Below are positions 38,867 through 46,106 of a stretch of DNA of 46,106 bases, piece after piece. A program made the position numbers and the translations under genes. A model generated the notes under the pieces. The model was given only the letters and a program-made list of their open reading frames with translations, was not told the origin of the DNA and ran no database searches. Source of the stretch: a virus; IMG/VR virus record IMGVR_UViG_3300023179_000178, positions 1 to 46,106 of that record. One strand, 5' to 3'. Position 1 is the first letter of the stretch, and each line of letters starts with the position of its first letter.

Positions 38867-41800
38867 TTATAGTCCAAAATATGTTTTTGTATTATCATAC
38901 AAAGTTGAAATTTGAGTATTACTTAGTGCGTTATTGTACAATCTCACTGAAGATAATCGACCACTTAATGGATATCCGGCCGAGACGCCAGGGTTGCTTT
39001 CCCAAGCCCCAGCCATTATCATATTTGCCTGAGTAATTGTATGACTGGTTCGCACCGCACTTTGCGTAGCATGTAGTGTTCCATTAAAATATATTCTTAG
39101 TGCCAAGCCATCATAGCTTGCGGTTAGCATCATCCAATTTCCTGCGGTCATTCCAGCAGGATAGGAGGATACCATACTATTAGATCCGGAAGATACAGTT
39201 GCACCACTACATCTAAAATAAAAACTATTACTAAACATAAAAAACTCAAACAATCCACCTAAATGTGAGACAAGACCGCCTTGGCTGATGCTATCTGGTC
39301 GTACCCATACATTTACAGTAAAATTTGTAACACTTCCCCAAGGAACTTGTGAATTAAATCTTCCGTATGATCCACCAGAAAATGATATTGATTTTGGGTC
39401 TGCGCTATTAAACGTAGTGCTACCAAATAAAGTAGCGTTGTTTGCAGAACCACTTATATCATTCCATGCAGTGCCTGAACCAGAATAGCTGCTAGAATTA
39501 GCAGCATTTAATGAAAATAACATAGGAGTAATTTTACTCTTTTGAGCATCATACAGAGCTAAAACTTCTGCTGCTGTTAAAACTCTGGTATATGCAACCG
39601 CAGATGATATGTTTCCATCAAAATATCTAGTAGAATCAAATCGGCCTAACACCCAAGCTGAGTTTGCTATGTTTGGAGTTCCATCGGTTCCTTCAAGTGC
39701 TCCCGCAACTTCAACTCCGTTTATGTATATTTTTGTTGTGGTTGAAACTGCTCCGGCAGCTTTTGTAATCATTATGTGATACCAAGTGTTTGTATTAAGT
39801 GCCGAGCTTGCTCTCCATCGTGTGTTCCAAAAATCTAAGGCTGGACGTCCTTGAAACATGGTAATGGCCAATCCTCCTAGGTTTGTTCCTGTAGAATTAT
39901 TTCCTATGAAAGAAGTATAATCTCCTGGTAGACTATTCATTTTAACCCAGCCACCTATAGTAAATGCGGCGTTGCCAGAGATTCCTAAGTTAGAGTTTCC
40001 TAGAACATATTGATTTGTTCCATTAAAACGAAGACTATCAACACCATCGCTTACGTCATATGAAGGAGAATTAATTAACGTTCCTGTTCCAAACGCTGTG
40101 GTCAAATTAAATAATCTACTAGGCTCCGAAGGTAAATATGAAGTGCCAGTTGCCATATCAACATACAGTGCTGTGCTATCGGAAATTCCGCTATCAGTTA
40201 AGTTCCAATTTCCTGATTTAGAATTTTCATACGCCAAACGAGACCAAGTTACACCACTATTAGTTGAGCGATGTAGTCGAGCCGCCGCCAATGAAATTTC
40301 TCCACTCGTTGAATATGAGCCAGCCAACATTCTGGTTCCATCACCGGATACTGATATAGCTCCACCCCAGGTTCTTTGTCCACCAGGAACTCCAGGCGTT
40401 CTTTGTGTCCAGGTGACTCCACTATCTGATGATGTGTGTATGTATCCGCCAGTTCCTGGATGTGCAACAGGAGCAATAGCAGCTAAAACAGAACCATCCG
40501 ATGAACAAGATATTCCGTTCCATGCTCGTAGCTGATCAGTGACTCTTGCCGTCCAAGTAGCACCGCTATCTGATGATGTAAATATGTATCCGTTTGGAAT
40601 ACTACTTGCTCCACCACCTTCAACAACCGCCGCCAATTTTGTACCATCTGCGCTTGTACAACAGTTTCGCCAAGCTCTTGCACTATCTCTTGCGGTCCAG
40701 TTGACTCCGCTATCGGTCGAGGTATAAATTTGTCCGTTATATACAGTTGCCACCAAGTTAGTTCCGTTTGAGTTAGCGGCTATTCCATGCCAGCTTCTTG
40801 CGGTGTCAGACATTCTTGCAGTCCAAGTGACACCACCATCAGTAGATGTGTATATGAAGCCGGGATTAACGGTGGCTGCCATAAAACTACCATCAGAGCT
40901 TATCGTAACTCTTGCCCAGTTTCTGCTTCCTGAGCCAGTTTGTTGAGTCCAAGTTTCTCCGCTGTTTGTTGATGTCCAGATATTTCCTCCGGAATGAGCA
41001 GCCACTACTTTTGTTCCATCTGATGAACATGCAATACCAACCCACGTTCTCAGAGCATCTGTGACTCTTGGTTTCCAAGTATCACCTCCATCATCGGATT
41101 TAAAAATATAGGATGCACTACACGCAAACATTTTTGAATTGGTATTTGATACTGCCGCACCATACCAGTTTTGATATAGTGTTGCATGTTTAGATATTAA
41201 GAAAGCTCGTGCGGCAACACCATTACTATAAGGTACTCCACCATATTCAACTGAATTGACTTGTTTACCACTTGCTGATATAAGAGGACCTTTACCAGTA
41301 AAATCATCATTTAAATTGTGTTGATAATTTGCCCAGCCTATAAGAGTTCGTGAATAATTTTCGGTATTCATTCCGACATTGGCCAACATTCCTGGCATAG
41401 TTACTTGTCCGGTTGCTTCTCCGCTAGTTCTAACATTAGGTCCTAATTTCCATGAACCAATATTTTGATTAAATGCAGTTGCACCATTAAGAATGTTATT
41501 GTATATATAAACAGAAGATGTATCCCAATTTCCTATTGGCTGATTAAATGAGGTTGCATTTTGAAACATGAATGAAAGATTGATATTTGCACCAACTGTG
41601 GTGTTTAGTGTCCAGTTGTTTATACTAGAACTACCACCGTTGTTAAATGCCGTAGCTCCAGAAAACATAGAACTTAAATTTGTGGCCTTTGATATGTTCC
41701 ATGAACCAATGTTTTGATTAAATGCCGTAGCTCCAGAAAACATAGAACTTAAATTTGTGGCCTTTGATATGTTCCATGAACCAATGTTTTGATTAAATGT

Positions 41801-42343
41801 AGTTGCGCCCTGAAACATCTGGGAAAAATTTGTAACATTCGATACGTTCCAAGTAGATACGTTTGGATTATTAAAAGTAGTACAATTATAAAACATCGCC
41901 GCAAGGCTAGTAATATTAACATTACTAGTAACATTAGATGGAAGAGTTGCGGGGATTTCAGTAAGACTTGATTGATTTCCTATTGATAATCGTGTTAAGT
42001 TTGTTACATTTCCCCAACTTAATACTTTTGTTAATTTTAATAAGTTTGTATTTGCGGATGTTGAAGATAGTCCAATCGCCACAGCAGATCCACTTATTTT
42101 AATTTGATAAGTTCCTGCGGTTGAATATGTTTTGTTTAATGAAACATCGGTAAAACTTCCTGCCGTTGTATAAGAGTTGGTTGTTCCATCACCCCAGTCT
42201 ATATTTAAGTTATATGGACCAGATGCAAACACATTATATGTTAGACCTGAACTTAATGCGGTATTAATTTCCAAGACCATGGCATCAGGCGCCTGGCCTT
42301 TTTGAAATACTAAACCTTTTGAGGCTCCAAAAGAAACTGGCAT
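38867..42343 (-). CDS. large multi-domain adhesin/tail fibre protein
   Basis: A 1158-aa protein with a mosaic of surface domains. Residues about 25-90 are PKD-like (YNLNIDWGDGTTNSY...GTYQIKI). About 145-345 are BspA/DUF285 repeats (MF.GAT.FNQNIGSWN), two units of which are perfect DNA copies. About 405-745 contain at least seven Asp-box (BNR) motifs, S-x-D-x-G-x-T-W, as in sialidase or VPS10-type propellers. About 765-955 and 985-1155 are two LamG/ConA-like lectin domains (FTIGGWVKM, FTVNVWVRP). There is no signal peptide, in line with assembly into the virion. SD GGGAG precedes it. A receptor-binding fibre is the best reading; glycan binding or cleavage is possible, but no sialidase active-site set is evident. 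Confidence 0.82.
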   Translation of the reverse strand: MPVSFGASKGLVFQKGQAPDAMVLEINTALSSGLTYNVFASGPYNLNIDWGDGTTNSYTTAGSFTDVSLNKTYSTAGTYQIKISGSAVAIGLSSTSANTNLLKLTKVLSWGNVTNLTRLSIGNQSSLTEIPATLPSNVTSNVNITSLAAMFYNCTTFNNPNVSTWNVSNVTNFSQMFQGATTFNQNIGSWNISKATNLSSMFSGATAFNQNIGSWNISKATNLSSMFSGATAFNNGGSSSINNWTLNTTVGANINLSFMFQNATSFNQPIGNWDTSSVYIYNNILNGATAFNQNIGSWKLGPNVRTSGEATGQVTMPGMLANVGMNTENYSRTLIGWANYQHNLNDDFTGKGPLISASGKQVNSVEYGGVPYSNGVAARAFLISKHATLYQNWYGAAVSNTNSKMFACSASYIFKSDDGGDTWKPRVTDALRTWVGIACSSDGTKVVAAHSGGNIWTSTNSGETWTQQTGSGSRNWARVTISSDGSFMAATVNPGFIYTSTDGGVTWTARMSDTARSWHGIAANSNGTNLVATVYNGQIYTSTDSGVNWTARDSARAWRNCCTSADGTKLAAVVEGGGASSIPNGYIFTSSDSGATWTARVTDQLRAWNGISCSSDGSVLAAIAPVAHPGTGGYIHTSSDSGVTWTQRTPGVPGGQRTWGGAISVSGDGTRMLAGSYSTSGEISLAAARLHRSTNSGVTWSRLAYENSKSGNWNLTDSGISDSTALYVDMATGTSYLPSEPSRLFNLTTAFGTGTLINSPSYDVSDGVDSLRFNGTNQYVLGNSNLGISGNAAFTIGGWVKMNSLPGDYTSFIGNNSTGTNLGGLAITMFQGRPALDFWNTRWRASSALNTNTWYHIMITKAAGAVSTTTKIYINGVEVAGALEGTDGTPNIANSAWVLGRFDSTRYFDGNISSAVAYTRVLTAAEVLALYDAQKSKITPMLFSLNAANSSSYSGSGTAWNDISGSANNATLFGSTTFNSADPKSISFSGGSYGRFNSQVPWGSVTNFTVNVWVRPDSISQGGLVSHLGGLFEFFMFSNSFYFRCSGATVSSGSNSMVSSYPAGMTAGNWMMLTASYDGLALRIYFNGTLHATQSAVRTSHTITQANMIMAGAWESNPGVSAGYPLSGRLSSVRLYNNALSNTQISTLYDNTKTYFGL
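41643..41792 (-). repeat. perfect 75-bp tandem duplication in the adhesin gene
   Basis: 41643-41717 and 41718-41792 are identical. Each unit encodes one 25-residue DUF285 repeat (GATAFNQNIGSWNISKATNL plus five residues). The absence of even silent differences points to a recent duplication. Confidence 0.95.
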
Positions 42344-42362
42344 ACTAACTCCCTAAAATCTA

Positions 42363-44627
42363 TTAGCTAAAGTTTGTTGTAGCAGAACCAAATACTCTAA
42401 CAGTACCAGCACTATCTCTAACAATAATGAATGTAATAATATCAGTATTTGCTGTTGCTGTAGGCGCAGAACCTCCGCTCCATTGAATTCCGTTTGTAAT
42501 TGCAGTTCCATTTACAGAGCAAGCATCACCGTATGTGTACGAAGCGTTACCAGCAAGCACAACAGTAATTGTAGTTACCTTGCTGTTTTCTGTTGGTACG
42601 TTTGTAAATGCCCAAGTTGTTACACTAGCACTAAGAGCGCCGAGTACAGCATTTCCTCCAGCAGTATTAACAGTCAGTGTTCCAGAACTTGGAGCAAGTG
42701 ATGTGTTAAAGGCATTTGCTACTGTTTCTGTGTACCTTCCGGCATGAAGTGTGTTTACAATAGCTACGTTGCCCGAAGCATCTCCAGTGATGCGAGAAGC
42801 ATTACCAAATCTAATATCCATGCAATCTTGAGCTGCGCTTGCAGTTCGTCCTAAAGCCAACGCATTACTACCGGCATTTGCGTTATACCCAACAGCCATG
42901 GAATATTGCTGTGTCGTCATTCCTTGGTTAGTATAGGCTCCTATAGATACGTTATACGAAGCGTTGTTGCTTGCATTAAAAGGATCAACTCCCATACCAG
43001 CATTACGTCCTAATGCAGTGTTATGAGTTCCTCTTAAATAACCTGCTGCGTATGCTCCAACTGCGGTGTTGTCGTTGCCTGTTGTTACTGATTGTGCTGC
43101 CCAGTGACCAACACCAACGTTAAATTGTCCTGTAGATTTTTCATTTAATGCAACGTTACCAACAGCAACGTTAAATCCACCGGTTCCCGCACCTGTAAAG
43201 TTTTGATTTCCAACACGCACATCACTTGCACCAGGCCCCTTTCCAACAACAATATTGTCTGAAGATACTTGAAGGTTTGCGGCAGCCGTTACTGCTCCAG
43301 CAGAACTTACAGAAAATAATGCAGTACCTCCACTGTTTTGTACTTCAAACAAATTTGCTGTTTGAGATGCGGCCGCCTTTACAAGTATTCCTCTTGTTCC
43401 AGGAACAGCAGGGGTTCCAGCGTTATTGCCTAAGTCCACATGAAGTCTTGCTAGAGGATTAAAAGGTCCATTACCAATACCTAAGTTACCGGAACTATTA
43501 AGTCTCATTCTTTCCGCTACAAAGTCTCCTTCACCATCCGCAGTTGTATAGAACTCAAAACGCCCAGGCATATCATTACTAGCACCAGGTGTTCCGTCAA
43601 TAGCGGCATATATACCAGCGGCACGATTATAACCAGTGCCGTTCCATCCTCTAAATGTAACTCCTCCAACATAAGATCCTGCTGGAACAATAGCATTTGA
43701 TGCACCAGAACGATTAAAAACAATATTTTGGGCATCACTAGACACCGCAAAAATGTTTGTGCCTGCACTATCTTGTACTTCCAATAAGTTTGCAGTTTGA
43801 GATGCAGCGCCTTTTACAATTAAAGGTTTAACCGCAGCGCCTGAAGCCTCTATCGTATTTGAATTTACAAACTGAGTTCCGTCATGAACAATAAATTGTC
43901 CCTTAGCAGCACTTGTAACAGCAACATCAGTTAAACTATCAAGAGAGGATACTAAAGTTGGTTTATTACTAAGATCGGTATACGAACCGCTTGTTGCAAC
44001 CGTAGCAAGACCACTAACATCACTTGCGGTAATATTAGCATTAACCCAAGCAGTACCGTTATACTCAAGGAACTGTCCGTTTGCTGGTGATGTCAATGTG
44101 GCAAAACTGGCAAGAGTTGGCTTGTTGCTGAGATCAGCATACGAACCACTTGTGGCGACTGTAGCAAGAGATGGCTTATTAGTAAGATCGTTATACGATC
44201 CGCTAGTTGCAACTGTAGCAAGAGATGGCTTACCAGTAAGGTCTGCATAAGCACCGCTAAATGTGCTATCCGCAGCATTTGCCCAGCCCGTTCCGTTATA
44301 CTTCAACACTTGTCCAGATGATGGAGAAGTAATTGCTACACCACCTAAATCGGCAATGTTTGGTGCTCCTGCACTTTGAATAGTAGCAAGATCTCCTTCA
44401 AGAGCGTCAACACGACTATCCAAACTTGTGATGTCAGCAGCAATAGTACCACCCAAGTTGATGGTTACATCACCAGTACCTGTATCGGCACCAGTTGAGC
44501 TTATGCTTATGTTAGATCCTGCAACAACCTTTGCGATAACAGATTGACCCGACGTAGCGACATCCAAATCTACACGTTGAACACTTCCATCTTTAAGTTG
44601 TTTTCCAGAAACTTCTGTCTTTGACAT
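42363..44627 (-). CDS. tail fibre protein with YadA-like repeats
   Basis: A 754-aa fibre. The N-terminus (SGKQLKDGSVQRVDLDV) and a coiled coil with SLDSRVDALEGDLATIQ are attachment-type regions. Then come repeats ATSGSY.DL.NKP.L (four or more), GQFIVHDGTQFVNSNTIEA and two AASQTANL.EVQ modules. At about 490-610 are trimeric-autotransporter-like head repeats (NVAVGN.AL, NTAVGAYA, NTALGRNA, SMAVGYNANAGSNALALGR). The C-terminal 120 residues are a beta-rich tip domain with low similarity to anything I know. An in-frame 126-bp segment is identical to the neighbouring fibre gene. A late box lies upstream. Confidence 0.82.
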   Translation of the reverse strand: MSKTEVSGKQLKDGSVQRVDLDVATSGQSVIAKVVAGSNISISSTGADTGTGDVTINLGGTIAADITSLDSRVDALEGDLATIQSAGAPNIADLGGVAITSPSSGQVLKYNGTGWANAADSTFSGAYADLTGKPSLATVATSGSYNDLTNKPSLATVATSGSYADLSNKPTLASFATLTSPANGQFLEYNGTAWVNANITASDVSGLATVATSGSYTDLSNKPTLVSSLDSLTDVAVTSAAKGQFIVHDGTQFVNSNTIEASGAAVKPLIVKGAASQTANLLEVQDSAGTNIFAVSSDAQNIVFNRSGASNAIVPAGSYVGGVTFRGWNGTGYNRAAGIYAAIDGTPGASNDMPGRFEFYTTADGEGDFVAERMRLNSSGNLGIGNGPFNPLARLHVDLGNNAGTPAVPGTRGILVKAAASQTANLFEVQNSGGTALFSVSSAGAVTAAANLQVSSDNIVVGKGPGASDVRVGNQNFTGAGTGGFNVAVGNVALNEKSTGQFNVGVGHWAAQSVTTGNDNTAVGAYAAGYLRGTHNTALGRNAGMGVDPFNASNNASYNVSIGAYTNQGMTTQQYSMAVGYNANAGSNALALGRTASAAQDCMDIRFGNASRITGDASGNVAIVNTLHAGRYTETVANAFNTSLAPSSGTLTVNTAGGNAVLGALSASVTTWAFTNVPTENSKVTTITVVLAGNASYTYGDACSVNGTAITNGIQWSGGSAPTATANTDIITFIIVRDSAGTVRVFGSATTNFS
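43796..43921 (-). repeat. 126-bp direct repeat, copy in the 754-aa fibre gene
   Basis: Identical base for base to 45981-46106 and in the same reading frame of the adjacent fibre gene. It encodes the region from TSAAKGQF to the start of the AASQTANL module. The second copy is cut by the window edge, so the true repeat is probably longer. Confidence 0.95.
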
Positions 44628-44670
44628 GGTACTTATCCTTTCTTTAGGTTTATTAAGCTATAAGTTAAAC

Positions 44671-44678
44671 TATTTATT
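44671..44678 (-). promoter_or_regulatory. late-promoter-like box before the 754-aa fibre
   Basis: AATAAATA on the minus strand, 44 bases before the ATG, overlapping the stop codon of the upstream fibre gene. Confidence 0.5.
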
Positions 44679-46106
44679 AAACAAAGTAATACACAACTAA
44701 TTTCCATCCAGATTCAGGAGCACTATTGAATGTTATAGTAGCACCAGAAATTGTGTAATCTTCACTAGCACCTTCTGACTGTAGGAGGCCGTTCAAGAAT
44801 ACTTGAACATAAGCTCCAGCATTAGGTGTTGCAGCAAGTACAAACTCAGTTTCTGTTCCATCAACTAATGAAGTCAAAACTTCTTTGGTTGGTGTGTATA
44901 TTGTTGGTTTGTTGCTAAGATCAACATATGAACCACTTGTTGCTACAGCAGCAAGCGAGGGTTTGTTTGTAAGATCGTTATATGAACCACTGAATAGTGT
45001 TGGTTTGTTACTAAGGTCTGTGTAAGATCCGCTAGTTGCAACTGCATGAAGTCCAGTTACACGAGCAACAGGAACTGTTCCAGCAGCTACTCTACCGTCT
45101 TTATCAACAGAGAACAATACTGTACCCGCACTGGTTTGTGCTTCAAACAAGTTTGCTGTTTGTGACGCAGCCGCCTGAACAACAACACCTTTAGATGATG
45201 CAGAACCAGGGCCAACCCAAAGAGTTCCATAGTTGTCTCGGTCTATGTAAACTTTTGCAGTTGCATTTGCTCCAGTATAGAAGAAAAATGCGTGACTTCC
45301 TCGATCATACAAAAGTCTTCCGTGATAATCTTCGTTTGGTGCGGCGAAATCAATGAATCCTCCATTGTTTCCTACCATGTCCATGACACCGTATGCGCTT
45401 ACTGAAGCATTTAAATAAACACCTTGTGCACTGTACGATGAATTACCACTTCCAATTCCTGTAACACCAAGTCCTCCTCCAGCATATGTTGAGAACATTC
45501 CTGATGTTATTGTACCACTATTACTGATGGACAGCAGAGAAGTGCCCGAACTGTTTTGTGCTTCAAACAAGTTTGCACTTTGAGATGCAGCACCTTGAAC
45601 AATAAGACCTTTCATCGTTGTAGCTTTAGGCACTACATGAAGTTGTGCTCCAGGAGACGTTATTCCTATGCCCACCTCGCCTGAGGACAATCCGGTGATG
45701 ACACGGCCTGTTCCGCCACCACCCCATGCAATAGACATAGCGTTGGTGCCAGCACTTGTAAAAGAACCAAGGGCAAGACCACTTTCGCCTACAGTGGTGC
45801 TTCTCCCGAGGGCCACACCATTAAAGCTACCGTTAGTAGTTAGAGTCATACCACTTCCTGAATTACCAAAACCGATACTTCCTACCGCCGTGATGGTACT
45901 AGCAAAGTTTGCAGCACCAGCAGAAGAAATACTGGCTAATGCAGTACCTCCACTGTTTTGTACTTCAAACAAATTTGCTGTTTGAGATGCAGCGCCTTTT
46001 ACAATTAAAGGTTTAACCGCAGCGCCTGAAGCCTCTATCGTATTTGAATTTACAAACTGAGTTCCGTCATGAACAATAAATTGTCCCTTAGCAGCACTTG
46101 TAACAG
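44677..46106 (-). CDS. tail fibre protein, N-terminus outside the window
   Basis: At least 476 codons of a fibre continue past the window edge. A TTG near 45972 could be read as a start, but the frame stays open to 46106 with the same module as the 754-aa fibre, so the gene is truncated here. It holds three AASQ(T/S)ANLFE(V/A)Q modules, YadA-like stretches (VALGRSTTVGESGLALGSFTSAGTNAMSIAWG, read in parts), GSYTDLSNKPTL repeats, and a C-terminal domain QVFLNGLLQSEGASEDYTISGATITFN that also forms the N-terminus of gp13 here. It is probably part of the long tail fibre. Confidence 0.85.
   Translation of the reverse strand, partial: VTSAAKGQFIVHDGTQFVNSNTIEASGAAVKPLIVKGAASQTANLFEVQNSGGTALASISSAGAANFASTITAVGSIGFGNSGSGMTLTTNGSFNGVALGRSTTVGESGLALGSFTSAGTNAMSIAWGGGGTGRVITGLSSGEVGIGITSPGAQLHVVPKATTMKGLIVQGAASQSANLFEAQNSSGTSLLSISNSGTITSGMFSTYAGGGLGVTGIGSGNSSYSAQGVYLNASVSAYGVMDMVGNNGGFIDFAAPNEDYHGRLLYDRGSHAFFFYTGANATAKVYIDRDNYGTLWVGPGSASSKGVVVQAAASQTANLFEAQTSAGTVLFSVDKDGRVAAGTVPVARVTGLHAVATSGSYTDLSNKPTLFSGSYNDLTNKPSLAAVATSGSYVDLSNKPTIYTPTKEVLTSLVDGTETEFVLAATPNAGAYVQVFLNGLLQSEGASEDYTISGATITFNSAPESGWKLVVYYFV
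45981..46106 (-). repeat. 126-bp direct repeat, copy in the partial fibre gene
   Basis: Exact copy of 43796-43921, reaching the last base of the window. Together the pair could support homologous recombination deleting or swapping about 2.2 kb of fibre sequence. Confidence 0.95.

Noticed and set aside
37500-45050. Short regularly recurring DNA repeats in the fibre genes, considered as a CRISPR-like array
   Set aside because: The repeats are in frame, encode protein modules (SGSY-DLTNKP, AASQTANL) and have no uniform spacers or cas genes.
45972-45972. TTG at 45972 as start of the last fibre gene
   Set aside because: The frame is open to the window edge and upstream codons encode the same module as the neighbouring fibre gene, so the gene is truncated by the window.
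1-46106. tRNA genes and integrase/attachment sites
   Set aside because: No cloverleaf-like sequence in the gaps I read and no integrase-like protein; the T4-type gene set suggests a lytic phage.

Overview
The window is a 46-kb segment of a T4-like myovirus (tailed dsDNA phage) genome. Every gene I can support firmly lies on the minus strand, so transcription runs from high to low coordinates. The DNA is AT-rich, genes are packed with ATGA/TAATG-type overlaps, and the T4 core genes keep their familiar order. The sequence style (long gp13-like neck protein, no gp24 paralogue next to gp23, a CobS-like AAA+ protein, many fibre genes with TSGSY..L..KP repeats) resembles marine T4-like phages of the cyanophage/pelagiphage type. 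The host cannot be named from this window.

Layout in the direction of transcription. (1) 46106-33682: host-recognition block. It holds a partial fibre gene, a second fibre with YadA-like repeats, a 1158-residue adhesin (PKD-like, BspA/DUF285-like, Asp-box and two LamG-like regions), a holin, and two tail-collar fibres with His-x-His arrays. (2) 33672-19041: virion assembly block in T4 order, gp13-14-15-16-17-18-19-(second gp19)-20-67-like-21-(two extra genes)-22-23, ending in a strong terminator. Many units are preceded by a late-promoter-like NATAAATA box. (3) 18866-12586: a tail-tube-like protein, a small metallopeptidase, UvsY, a 37-aa membrane microprotein, UvsW, an Sm-like protein, the late sigma factor gp55, a ribbon-helix-helix candidate, and the gp47/gp46 recombination nuclease. 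(4) 10844-4045: accessory region with a ClpP-like protease, an unknown protein, a glycosyltransferase resembling T4 beta-glucosyltransferase, a SemiSWEET/PQ-loop membrane protein, and a three-gene cassette of a zinc-metallopeptidase/VWA protein, a DUF3293-like protein and a CobS/MoxR-like AAA+ ATPase. The first and last of these three have their own sigma70-type promoters, and a terminator closes the cassette. (5) 3882-1: a small winged-helix/HTH protein, then the replication block gp45 - two small genes - gp44 - gp62 - small gene - RegA - dUTPase (cut by the window edge).

How it fits together. gp45, gp44 and gp62 form the sliding clamp and loader. In T4-type phages gp45 also activates gp55-dependent late transcription, and the NATAAATA boxes seen here before capsid, tail and fibre genes are the expected targets. 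gp46/47, UvsY and UvsW serve recombination-dependent replication. RegA tunes translation of the replication genes. The most unusual parts are the metallopeptidase-VWA/AAA+ cassette, the SemiSWEET and glycosyltransferase pair, the multi-domain adhesin, and a short sequence module copied through four fibre genes, including a perfect 126-bp repeat that suggests active recombination among fibres.
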